From positions 20,112,001 through 20,176,000 of the forward strand of contig JANCRA010000017.1 of assembly GCA_024362935.1 (NCBI GenBank): a stretch of DNA of 64,000 nucleotides, in the 5' to 3' direction. The position numbers were made by a program, and so were the translations under genes. Position 1 is the stretch's first letter. Each line of letters starts with the position of its first letter. The notes below the pieces were generated by a model, which ran no database searches, had not been told where the DNA came from, and was given only the letters and a program-made list of their open reading frames with translations. This DNA is from Setophaga petechia. Lineage: Eukaryota > Chordata > Aves > Passeriformes > Parulidae. Positions 1 to 11,181 of the stretch are shown one piece after another.

Positions 1-383
1 CCTGTTGTGCTGCTCTGGAATGGGGTCTGGAGATTCTTTATCAAACATGTGAATTGCTTTAATTAATGGCCAATCACTGCCAGCTGTGTCGGACTCTCTG
101 AGTCAGTCACGGGTTTTTATTATTCATTCCTGTTAAGCTTTCTGATGTCTCCTTTCTCTTTCTTTAGTATAGTTTAGTATAGCATTAATATAATGTAATG
201 TAATGTAATGTAATGTAATATAATATAATATAATATAATATAATATAATATAATATAATATAACATAACATAATATAATATAATATAACATAACATAACA
301 TAACATAACATAATTCCTTCTGAGAACATGGAGTCAAATTCTCATCTCTCACCTCATCCTGGGGACCTCACAAACACCACACA
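1..383 (+). mobile_element. Solo LTR, class II/ERVK-like, cut by window start
   Basis: This sequence aligns by eye with the two complete 384-bp LTRs at 17,852 and 24,958. They share the block around TTAATGGCCAATCAC (62-76), the TTTAGTATAG segment and the ACATGGAGTCA segment near the 3' end. The 5' part lies outside the window. The 3' end is placed at the CA near 381-383, but no target-site duplication can be checked. No gag, pol or env sequence follows, so it behaves as a solo LTR. It is more diverged than the other two copies and contains a long simple repeat. The homology is seen in the sequence; the ERVK class is inferred from the 6-bp duplications flanking its relatives. Confidence 0.75.
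186..313. repeat. Pentanucleotide microsatellite (TAATR/TAACA)n
   Basis: About 25 uninterrupted 5-bp units are arranged in blocks of TAATG, then TAATA, then TAACA, TAATA and TAACA. The array sits inside the LTR, exactly where the sister LTRs have a short AT-rich stretch (TTTTAATGTAATATATAT). It therefore probably expanded from LTR sequence after insertion. Confidence 0.95.
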
Positions 384-3300
384 GGGGGACAAACAGGTTG
401 GATTGTAGTGCTGGAGAATACAGAATTTAAGGGTTTTCCCCCAGTTTCTTGTCAGATGTACACCATGGCAATGAGCAAAAGCCTGAGAGGTGTTGAGGAG
501 AGGCCTGGTGACTGCAGTGTGCCCTGGCTGAGGGCTGCAGGGAGCAGCTGTGCTTCTGCAGCCCGGGAGGAGCCTGCCCTGAGCCTCCCTGAGCACCACG
601 AGTGTTTGGCTAAGGCACCTCGCCCCTGTTTCCATTGAAACAATAAAGAGCAGATCAATAAATAAAGGGAATCAGGAGATGATGCTGTGATAACATGGCA
701 GCAGTCATGAACACCACCAGGTCAGGAAATATTAGAAACCAGCAGTGGGGCATTCTCTGGGCCATCAGTCTTCTGCAGTCAGGTCTGTAGAAATCTGCTG
801 GATGCACAGAGCTCTAAAAGTGAGGAAGACACTTAAATAATAATCATTTAAACAGGGCATGTGTGTAACTCACTAAAATACTCTGTTCAGCTGATATGAA
901 AGTCTGTTTAATCTCTGGGGAGGAGTTTCCACAGTCTGTGTCTGCCTGTGGATTGGTTGCTGAGGTCTCATCCATGTGCTAAGGGCACCTCGTGGGTCAC
1001 CAGAAATGCCGTGGCAGAGATTCACCTTGGGAGAGGAAATATTGAAAAAGAAATTCTTCATTGGTCCTATGTTCTCCTTTCAGTCATGTTGGTTTATTTG
1101 TGGCAGTAAAATATTTCCAGTCTCAATTCTGTCTCCTTAAAGTGCCAGTCTGAAGAGGAGAAGAACATTCTCCACATCTGCAAATTCACTTTAGGTGTTC
1201 TGCCTTGTAAAAGTCATTCTTGCTTTCTGGAAACGGAACCAAATATTGTGCATTGCACATTAATCCTAGAGCTAAAGAGTCAAAGAAAATAATCAATTTA
1301 ATTTCTTTTTATTGCCTGTGTAATTAGTTATATGTCATAAAAGTTCAGATTGCATCTGGAGTTAATTCCCTGAGCGTCATCTTAAATTTTCTCATCAACG
1401 TTAAATTAATCTTATGTATCCCTTACATTCCCCCATCCACAAGTTCCACTCAATTTCATTGCACAGGAACTTCTCCTGAATCCTCTCAGGCTTGCCTCAC
1501 TGACAATTAAGAATTGCTGCACCCAGCCCATGCTGAGGGGCTCAGGGTGCCACCCAGCAATCTTCTACTTTGACAGTTCTGTGTTTGGTATGGGTAAAAC
1601 CAGAGATTATCAGCTGCTGTGGAATATACGAATGTTAGTTGAGTTTTTTCCTTTATTTAAATACTTGGCACCTTCTCCTCCCATAACTCTGTCCATGGAA
1701 TAGCATCAGCTGGATCTCAGGGGTTTGGGACCTGTGGGGATTCTGTGCTGAGTCACTGAGAGCTTCAGGTTCTGTACTCTGTGCACAGCCTGAAGGGTTA
1801 AAATTAAAGAGGGGAAAAAAAACCATGGAAAGAACCAGGAAAGAAAAGTACTATCCAAAGCAGAATGAAGGTGGATGTGTGCCTTTCTGAGCTTTGTCTG
1901 TCATTGAAAGTAAAACTTTGGATTTGTTTTACGAGGATAAAAATGGGGCTGGTAAGAAGAGAGGTGAAATAAGAAGTGAAAAAGGACTGGGGAGACTTAG
2001 AGAAATAGAAGTGGATAGCGTGAGAGGTATGAGACTTAAATTTTAGCGAGGAGAATTTTAAACAAACATGAAGAAAATGTTCCTTCTGGTGACAGCAGTT
2101 CTGAAGGTTATGGATTTACGCTCACTGCAAATTTTTAAAAGCAACACAGATAAACATCTGTCAGGGATGTCTTGGGTGTGTTTATTCCTGCTTCAGGCAG
2201 TGACACAGACCGTGTGATTTCTCTGCATCTGCTTTGTGTGATTTATTAAGCTGGGAAGTAAATGAGAAGGGAGACCAGGGGTGAAGAAGAAGCAGAGTTT
2301 GGAAGGCACACAAATTGAAAACAATTTCTCGAGTGGCTGTGGTGGCACAAGGACTGATCAAAGCCAGATCCAGCAGCAAACAAGACTAAGATAGAACAAG
2401 AATCCAGCATCAGTTTAGAGCCCCATTTTCAGAACGTTGTAGGAATAGCATGGAGATGTTGTGGTGCTTCTCTGAGCTGTTTTCCCCTCAAGTTTTAGCT
2501 TTTGGTTCCTAACAACCAACTTTGTGCAACTTTGTGCAGTTTCCTTCTTGTCTCTTAGATGGTAAAATCTGTCTCATCCTCTGTGCTCTTATCAGCCCTG
2601 AAGTGAGCTTATATAGCTGCTTTCAACTTTCTATTCACAGGAGCGAGTCTTAGAACATCCTTTCATTATCCAGTTGTATGGAATATATCCCTACTCGTGC
2701 TCTTCCTGCCTTTGCTTTGCTCCTCTGCCAAACAAAGAGCTTTTCCTCAGACCCTTTTCTTATCATCATCCCCGACAAAAGCAGAGTCAACACATTGCTG
2801 TGTTTACAGAGAGCCTTTCATTTATTTGGGTGATGCGAGGGATGTGCACATGCACACGTCCCTGGGTGCCTGAGCAGTTGCTTGTTTTGGGGAGAGGTGA
2901 GCAGGCAATTAATCCATTTACATGCACAACTGGTGGTGCTGGCTGAACCAGGGAGCCTGTGTTCACAGCTCGGAGTGTGCACACATCCAACACAGACTGG
3001 GAACTTGGCTTCCGATGCCGCCTTTGTATCGCTGGTTTGGGGGGAAAATAAAAACAAAATTCAAGCTGTTTTCCAGATTAGATAAACAAACCCTTGGGCT
3101 CTTGCAGTCAGCCTTTAAGACAGGGTGGAAAGCTCTAGAAATTGCAGTATGTAATGGGTTTGTGTGCAGTTTCTCATTTCAGTGAAACACAGATGATAGT
3201 GGGACTTCTTATCACCACTCTTATCTGCTGCAAATACAAATGTATTAAGATGAGTTACTGTGTAATTACGATTGCTCCAGACAGATTTATTATGAAGTTA

Positions 3301-4870
3301 CCAGATTGTTACCCCCAAAAAAGCCTGTCTTATTTCATGATAATTATGCAAACTGGTGTCATTTTTGTGCACAAGTTCTTAACTGATAATAAAGCAGGCG
3401 CTCTGCCAGTTTAAATAAGCAGTAGAAATTAGTTACTTTCAAAGAAAAAGGAGATGGGAGACACATGATTGATGCTCTACAAAATGTTCACCTGCAGAAC
3501 GTGCAGGGGAACATTTCAGAGGATGATTTTCAGATGCAGGAAAATGACACAAAGATACACAGCACACAAATACAAAACCTAGTGAAGTATTTCAAACCGG
3601 AGGAGATTGCACTTCTGTGGTGTTCTGAAGTTTTGCCTTTTAAGCGCTCTTTTATTATTAATTTATTTCAGTTTTTTACGTGGGGAATAGTGAGGGTTAT
3701 AGCTCAGTGCAGTTATTCGTGCAGTATTTTCTCCAAACGAAAGCAGGATTTATTTAGCCATCCCTACTGGATTCCTGTTTCATAACAACAGCTAAATTAA
3801 AGCTTCATGAGCGGAAGGGCAGCGTTTCTAAATCAAACTCAATGTCTGGCTCCACGGAAATTCATCACCAGTTTGTCAAGAGGAATAACTGGTCCAAAAC
3901 TTTACCAGAAATTCAGAGTGAATCCCTGAATTGTGGGAGAGATTTGTCACTTTCTCTGCTGTCATGCTGCATTTTCACATTCCTCTGCTGCCAGCTTCAG
4001 CTCCTATGAAGTGTTGAAGCAGCGCTGCAGAATCTGTCCTGACAGTTGGACTACCCTGACCACACGTGGGTAACATCAGGAAGCTTCTGCTAGACCTGGA
4101 CTAAAAAGATTTTCCATCAAATTTTGAAAGAAAAAAGGAACTAGAAAATAGTTAGGTGATGGTCGGAGTAGGACACCCCTTTTTTCTTGGTGCTTATCCA
4201 CAGCTCCCTTGCAGACTCTGGGACTCTGCCAATTGCTGTTTAAATCTGTATTCATGTCCTCCTGCAAAAGTTAACATCTGGTGCTGATACTGACTTTTCC
4301 AACGACTTTGTGTAACACAGGTTTCAAAATCTCATCACTTTTCAAGATAATATAAATAATTAACCTAAGAATTCATTGAAAGTAAGCAAGGACACAACAT
4401 GCCAGAAAGTTGTTTGAACACTGACAGAATAGATATTGAAGAAAGAAGGCTTTGCAGAAGCCAGCCAGGAACCATTGCCATCTGTCAGGTCAAGTCAAGA
4501 TGAAGGCACTGAAATTTCCAAAGTGTGGTGGGGAGATCTGTGCCGTGTTCCAGGAGCCCCTCCTGGCCTCACTGAGGCTCTGCCATGTGTGCTGGTGCTC
4601 AGGGCTGGTGACAGTGTGACAGGGGACATCCTGGCTTGCCCACAGCGAGGCAGTGCCACTCAGCAAGGTTAACACAATCAGCAATGGCCAATATCAACAG
4701 GGGCTGTTTCCCCATGGTTTTAATATCTCCAAATTCAGGCTCTCCATATTGCCAAAAGGCAACGTGTCCAAAGGCAATATTGCCCAGAGTCTCTGTTCTG
4801 CCAGAAGGGTTTCTCAGATTTGTTGCTCATTTCTTTAGGTGGAAATACACAATTGTCTTGCTTACCATTT
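384..4870. other. Unique non-coding sequence
   Basis: I see no recognisable gene, transposon or array here. Base composition is mixed and AT-rich (about 3.1-3.8 kb). The longest frame not explained by repeats is 3465-3785 (+, 106 codons). It starts at an ATG, is not flanked by clear splice sites and resembles no family I know; I treat it as chance. Confidence 0.6.
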
Positions 4871-4917
4871 GTGCTGTGGAGTGTAAATCAAGTGTGCTGT
4901 GGAGGGTAAATCAAGTG
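4871..4917. repeat. 23-bp tandem duplication
   Basis: Two near-identical copies read GTGCTGTGGAG(T/G)GTAAATCAA, one directly after the other. Confidence 0.8.
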
Positions 4918-5154
4918 CTTTCCTATATTTTGGAAGCAAAGTGTTCAGGTCACTTGGACTAAACGGCAGCTTTGACCTTACTCCAAACTCTACATGAGCA
5001 GGATTTGGGGTATAACATGTAATTTGGGGTTTACATCCCTGCAGGCCCCTGTTCAGCTCCCAGTGGGGTCACTGCAGAGGGCAGGAGGGCTCCTGTGGCC
5101 ACGGGCACTGTGAGGCCACCAGCAAACCTCACCTGCTGCCCTCGAGAGCACAGA

Positions 5155-5294
5155 CACCTTCCAGCAATCAAACCCACGTCTCCAACAAAAAAAAAAGGGA
5201 AAAAAGAAAAAAAGTCATAATTCACCTTCCAACAATCAAACCCACGTCTCCAACAAAAAAAAAAAAGGGAAAAAAGGAAAAAAGTCATAATTCA
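5155..5294. repeat. 68-bp tandem duplication with internal A-runs
   Basis: Two copies begin CACCTTCCA at 5155 and 5223 and end in GTCATAATTCA. Each contains CAATCAAACCCACGTCTCC followed by A-runs split by GGG. The copies differ mainly in A-run length, consistent with one recent duplication. Confidence 0.9.
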
Positions 5295-6994
5295 TTTATT
5301 TGGAGAGTGCCTGAATAATTGATGTTGGGCTGTGGGAGTGGAGCAGTGCTGATGGCAGCCCTGCTCTGCTGTGCCATCTCAGTGTGAGTGGGTTTGTGAT
5401 GTATGGATCACATACAGCCTGTTTGCTTTGAACCCCTGATAAAGCCAGCCGTGTCTCGCTGCACACTTCTGTCACCTGCAGGATTTTCCACAAGTTTTCT
5501 CCCTGATAACTAATCCCAAATCCTCTTTGCTGCTTTTTAGACAAGTCGTGCTGGGTTTTTTTACTTCCATGATAAAAGGAAGCTGTTCAAAAACAAAGTG
5601 GAGTTGTTAGTGGGGGAAAAATATCTTCTGCACTGTATTTTCTGATGCATTTTAAATTGAGAGTCTAAGCTCCTTTAATTTCTTGGAGAAAAAGTCACAT
5701 ATTTATTCACATTGTCATATAGAAGTATAATTAAAAATGATATATTTGGAAGTAAACATTAGCCAGCTTCCCAAACAAGGCAGGTTACTTTGATCACTCC
5801 GAAATTGTATTATTTATTGCCACATCTGCCTGCATACTGAAATCTTTATCAAGTGGACATGCCCAGCTGCATCAGGCACCCTGTAAATGTGATTTTGGGC
5901 CGTGAGGAGCTGCCCCTGTGTGTTTCCCCAGAGCAGCACAGCAGGCTTGAAAGGAGGCTGCACCCATTGTGCTCAGCAGAGTGTTTTGACAGAGAGAGTT
6001 CCCACCGTGTACAGAACTTTAAATTGTGTTTTAAATTAAACCAAGCCTTATGTTGGTGGCAGGGAGACCATGTTGCTGAAAAGAGACATCATTTGTGACA
6101 AAAGCATTACAGACGCTGAATGTCAGGCACTGTAAAACTGTTTCCCTTCTGCTTTAATTGAGAGTTTCTCAAACAGCTGAACCTCAAAGCAAACCACAGT
6201 GATTCCCATTTTCCCACAAACTGTTGAGATGCTTTTAACTTTATTAAAAAAAAAAAAAAGCCTAAACTGGGAGGGGGTTTGAGGAAACCAATTGAAATTA
6301 TTTTTCTAGGCTGTGATAAGGCAGGCAAAATAGTTACCAAGAGGAGCAGTGGGGATGAATAATGAGTCAAAGGCATTTTAGTTGCCAATGTAGCTGTAGC
6401 TGTAGCTGTGCTGGGTCTTTTAAAATACTGATTTCAAGAAGGTGAAGGAAATTTACCACTCTCTCCCCACCCCCCTCATTCCAGTGCTTTTAAGGTCTAA
6501 ATTCCCATTTTCCATTGTGTGCACATGCATTTTTTTAGCTTGAGTGATCACCTGGCATCCAGAGATCAATGGGAAGTGCTACACAGCCATGTCATTACAT
6601 ATATTTCAACAAGCAGATGTTAGTAGGAAGAGTTCTCTGACCAGTTTTTGAAGCTGTTGTCAAAATGTGGCTTAAACATCAGAAGAACATTCTGCAAATT
6701 TACATAACCTCTACAAAGCTTGAAAAATTAATTTATGGTGAGCATCACTCAGCACTCATTTCCAGGAGAAGAAAAAAAAACGACCAGCCAACTCTTTGAA
6801 TGTCCTTTTCAGTTGAGCTCATATTTATAAAATTGCAAAGATAATAAGGAAGCAGATTAAAATTAACAGCAACTGCATGTGTGGAAGTGCTGCTTGGGCT
6901 GAATAAATGCATTAGAGAAGTCAGAGTGAATTAGAGCCACAGGAAATGCTGCAGCCCAGGGTTTATGGTGCAAACTTCAGGGCCTCATTCTCAC
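5295..6994. other. Unique non-coding sequence
   Basis: No gene or transposon recognised. Contains an A-run at about 6246-6259 and three TAGCTG copies near 6391-6410. Confidence 0.55.
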
Positions 6995-7074
6995 AATTGT
7001 TTTCTATTTGTTTTTCTATTTCGAATTGTTTTCTATTTGTTTTTCTATTTCTAATTGTTTTCTATCTGTTTTCT
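6995..7074. repeat. 29-bp tandem repeat, about 2.7 copies
   Basis: AATTGTTTTCTAT recurs at 6995, 7024 and 7053, giving a period of 29. The array is T-rich on the + strand. Confidence 0.9.
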
Positions 7075-8650
7075 TCTTCTTCCTTCACCTGCTCTGTTTT
7101 CAGTAGATCTCAGTGCAGTGCAAGAGAAAGAAATGCCTGATTTATAATTCAGAGTTGAGTGTTAAATCCAAAGTGGTGTCAGACAGGATCTGCCCTGATC
7201 CAGAGTAACTTGTGTTTTCAGTGGGTTTGGAAAACCTGGGAAGAATCATTCAGGTTTGGTTTTCTGTGCTGAAAGAGATTTCCTGAGCTCTGAACCAAAG
7301 TGGTGAAATCCCCGCGGTGTCGCCTGAGCCTGCCAAGTGCTTCTTCCATTTTTAATCTAAACCTCAGAAGAATTCATCTTTGGATTCTGAAGTTTTAAGG
7401 CCAGAAGGGGTTAAATCCTCTAATCTGCCCTCAATAGCTCAGCTATTTATTTGGTTGCTGAGCAAGGCCAATCAAACGTGTGAGATTTGAACTTGCATTT
7501 CGAACAGACACCGAAGGGAGGTTCAGAGGGTGCAGGGGTCAGGTGTGTGCCTTAGATACCAACCCAGGGGGACAGAAAAGTGTGTTTGAATTCTGCATCT
7601 TCCTTCCCTCTCCCCAGAAATGCAAAGGAGTTCATTTGTACATTCAATTTGTACATTCTGTGTCAGCCTCTTCGCCTTGAACACAGGAGCACAGGAAAAT
7701 CAGAGCTCCTTTCCAGAGCAGTGGAAGAAACATTTTGATGTATTCCAAATGCTAAAATGTCAGGGATGAAAGGGCTTGCTTTGTTTTTAATCCAGGAGAG
7801 AGAGAGAGTTAGAAAACTTAATATTAGCAGAATTACTTCCGTGCATTTTTAAGCACTTCAATAAATGCGTCCTTGATTGGATGTAAACTTTCCCCTGTAG
7901 TGTTTGCAACCCAGGAGAATATTCAAGTAAAAAATCTCTTTAAAAAGTTAGAGGACTGTAAGTGATTTTACATATATTTCAGTCTTCAGGGTCCTCATTT
8001 TTCTGATTCATATTAATTTTATTCCATATTTATAGCTTAAGTGAGAAGAGAATCAAATTCAAGAGGTCCATAACGATGTATAAATAATTACTGTTTATGA
8101 ATATTACTGCAGAAATTATAAAAGAGGATGGCAAATCAAGGGAGATGAAGTGAAAGACTCTCCTGAAGGATGTCTGGGTGCTTGTTGCACAGGGTGGACC
8201 AGCAGGGCTCAGGGGCAGGGGCTGATTTTGGTGTCCGTGTGCCATCAGCAGCTGGGCCTCTGGGGGTGGCTCTGCCATGGAATTCCATGGAATTCCCAAG
8301 CTTTGGCTGCAGGGTTTGGGTGTCAGGGACTCAGTGCTGGCCTGAGCTCCTGGAGCCCAAATTTCCCTCCCTGCTGCAGAGAGCTCAGGGGCCTTGGGTA
8401 CCCAATAAACGAAATGGCAATTCTGATTTCAGCCCAGGTAAAGGTGTGGAAGAGGTGGAGATGGGAGGAGAGCAGAGGAGCTCTGTGGTTTGTGCCCCTT
8501 CTCCAAGGCAGTGTGTGTGTGTGTGGGAATTGTGCCACTTTGCACCCAAAATGGATGCTGCTGCTCCTTCAGATGGCACAGTTACTTGTCTGGGGAATTT
8601 TCTGTGATGAGAGAACTCTCCAAGGCTTTCCACGAGTCAGGGCCAATGTT

Positions 8651-8681
<31 letters not shown>

Positions 8682-9745
8682 ACTTGAAAGGCTCTATAGC
8701 ACATTTATTTCCACATACATTACATTCAGAGTGCTGAATGCTACCTCAAATGCTCTTGTCCTTCAGGACATCCTCATGTTCACATCCTGCTTTAACTCAG
8801 GTTGAGTTTGCAAATGCTGGTGGGCTCAGGCACAAATGAAAGGGGGCTGTGGCACTGAGAGCTTTAATTTCTCTGGGCAGGGCACAGCACCATGAGCCAA
8901 GAGCCCAGAGACAGAAGGGACTCAGGAATAAATGGGATTGGAAATTGGGATTTCTGTGGAAGTGCTTGGAACAACTCCTTGCAGCATGTGCTGAGCTCAG
9001 GCAGAGGGGAAGGGGAGGAGTGGGACTCTGGTTCCCCACCCTGCACATTTAACCCTGCTCTAAAGCCAGGCTTCTCCTGAAAAATGAGATTTTATGTGCA
9101 GGTTGGCATGGAAAGGTTCCTGTCAGAGGCTGGTGCCCACAGTTTGTGTGCCCACAGTCAGGATCACATGGCACTGTCAAATGACTGCCTGGCACACATG
9201 GAGAAAACACTCCTCAAATATTAACAAGTTTAAAATGTATTTAATACAGCAAAGACCAGTAAAGTTTGGAAATGGATGTATAAATATTTATGAAATTACA
9301 ACACAAATAAATATTACAAAAGCTCATCTGATTAAGACAAGAGCTATGACAATTCTTGTGAATTTTTAATATTAAAATAAGCATTACATTAATGAGTCTT
9401 CATTATATCATTAAACATTTTACTTTGTTTTCTGTAGAGAATTTTATTTTTACTTGACATACTTTCTTAAGTGTCTAATGGGCTCTTATGACATTTGTAA
9501 ATGAGCCAAAGCATAAGGAATATAAGAGTTAATTCTTTATATTCATCACTAATTCAGACTAATTTATCATAAGGGAAATAGTAGGGAAGTCTTCTTTTCC
9601 CTTTTTTTTTATTTTTTAATTTACATATAAATAGGTCTAAATCACAAAATTAGGATACTGATTTTAAATACTCCAGAGTCCAAACTGACTGATGCAGGGT
9701 TTCACTATAAATTATTGTAGCATAGCAAGGACCTGGATTTTTTTT
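7075..9745. other. Unique non-coding sequence
   Basis: No gene recognised. Contains a short (GT)n run at about 8511-8526. The 8150-8653 frame (167 codons) overlaps several equally long frames on both strands and has no splice context, so I do not call it. Confidence 0.55.
8652..8682. repeat. (ATTT)n microsatellite
   Basis: About seven to eight perfect 4-bp units. Confidence 0.95.
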
Positions 9746-9823
9746 AAACAAACAAACAAACAAAAAAAAAAAAAAAAAGAAAAAGAAAAAGAAAAAGAAA
9801 AAAATAAAGAAAAAAAATAACCA
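9743..9823. repeat. A-rich simple repeat
   Basis: (AAAC)n, then an A-run of about 17, then (AAAAAG)n and A-rich sequence. There is no recognisable retroposon body upstream, so I call it simple sequence and not a poly-A tail. Confidence 0.85.
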
Positions 9824-10173
9824 GAAAAATGCAGACAGTTCAGCAGTGCTGGAACTTGGAGATTGCTCTGAGGTGCCTCAGTGGCTGCCCTGTGTCAGCA
9901 GCTCTGGGCACACAGAGCTGGGAGTTTGGCACTCCTGGTTCTTTACCTTGGGTGCCAAGCTGGCCTTTGGGCTGGGTCAGGGGTGTCCATCTGGGCAGGG
10001 GCAGTGCATGGAAGGACATTTTTAAGGAAAGATTGAATTTGTGCATCTCCTGGCTGGGCCCAGGGTGTTGTGCTTGTGCCAGGGCTGCTCTGTGTGGATG
10101 TGCCTGTTGGCAGCTGGGCTGCAGAGCTGATTTCAGCTCCCCTCAGCAAAGATGTGCAGTCCCAGGATGGGCT

Positions 10174-10832
10174 CAGTTGTGGTCAAGGATTCTAGAATCC
10201 TGTGTGGTTTATAGATCCTGGTGTGATCAAGGGTTTCTAGAATCCTGTGTGATTTATAGATCCTGGTGTGATCAAGGATTTCTAGAATCCTGTGTCATTG
10301 CTAGATCCTGTTGTGATCAAGGATTTCTAGAATCCTTTGTGGTTTATAGATCCTGTTGTGATCAAGGATTTCTAGAATCCTGTGTGGTTTATAGATCCTG
10401 TTGTGATCAAGGATTTCTAGAATCCTGTGTGGTTTATAGATCCTGTTGTGATCAAGGATTTCTAGAATCCTGTGTGGTTTATAGTTCCTCTTTTGATCAA
10501 GGATTTCTAGAATCCTGTGTGGTTTATAGATCCTGTTGTGATCATGGATTTCTAGAATCCTGTGTGGTTTATAGTTCCTCTTTTGATCAAGGATTTCTAG
10601 AATCCTGTGTGGTTTATAGATCCTGTTGTGATCAAGGATTTCTAGAATCCTGTGTGGTTTATAGATCCTGTTGTGATCAAGGATTTCTAGAATCCTGTGT
10701 GGTTTATAGATCCTGTTGTGATCAAGGATTTCTAGAATCCTGTGTGGTTTATAGTTCCTCTTTTGATCAAGGATTTCTAGAATCCTGTGTGATTTCTAGA
10801 TCCTGTTGTGATCAAGGGTTTCTAGAATCCTG
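10174..10832. repeat. 45-bp minisatellite, about 14.6 copies
   Basis: Units are spaced 45 bp apart (the first is 44). Each contains GATCAAGG, then TTCTAGAATCC, then a TTTATAGATCC-type segment. Two variants differ after TTTATAG: one continues ATCCTGTTG and the other TTCCTCTTT. The second variant occurs in three units in an irregular order. Because 45 is a multiple of 3 and the unit has no stop in one frame, a 362-codon frame (9829-10,917) reads through as a 15-residue repeat; it is a by-product of the array. Confidence 0.98.
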
Positions 10833-10943
10833 CACAGATGGAGCTCAGCATCCTCTGGGCTCCCCTGGCCTGGCTGGAAGGAGGGAGAGGCTGCTGCTCC
10901 TCCTTGCAGGGTGCTAGGGGCTGTTCCCCCTGGGCAGACTGAA

Positions 10944-10978
<35 letters not shown>
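10944..10978. repeat. (CAT)n trinucleotide microsatellite
   Basis: Nearly 12 perfect CAT units. Confidence 0.97.
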
Positions 10979-11108
10979 GGGGGTGCTGGGCAGGCAGCCT
11001 GACCCTGCCCTGGCTAAAATTGATCTTCTCAGGGCAGGAGAGCATCCTTCAGCAGCAGCACTTGCCATGCCACAGCCAGGGTGTGTCCAGTGTCCTCCCC
11101 AGCAGCAG

Positions 11109-11181
11109 GGGTTAGGGTTAGGATGAGGGTTAGGGTTAGGATGAGGGTTAGGATTACGGCTAGGATTAGGGTTAGGGTTAG
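11109..11181 (+). repeat. Interstitial telomeric sequence (GGGTTA)12, partly degenerate
   Basis: Twelve consecutive hexamers stay in register. Seven are exact GGGTTA; the rest are GGATGA (two), GGATTA (two) and CGGCTA (one). The first six form two copies of an 18-bp block (GGGTTA GGGTTA GGATGA). The G-rich strand is +. Such tracts are known at bird subtelomeres and at old chromosome-fusion or break-repair sites. Confidence 0.95.

Noticed and set aside
9743..9823. Poly(A) tail of a processed pseudogene
   Set aside because: No cDNA-like or gene-like sequence upstream. CR1-driven genomes rarely make poly(A) retrocopies, and the (AAAC)n start favours simple repeat.
10174..10832. CRISPR-like array
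   Set aside because: Repeats are contiguous with no unique spacers, and the sequence is a vertebrate genome; it is a minisatellite.
9829..10917. 362-codon frame reading a 15-residue repeat
   Set aside because: It is the 45-bp minisatellite read in one frame. There are no splice sites, no known domain, and the flanking codons look random.
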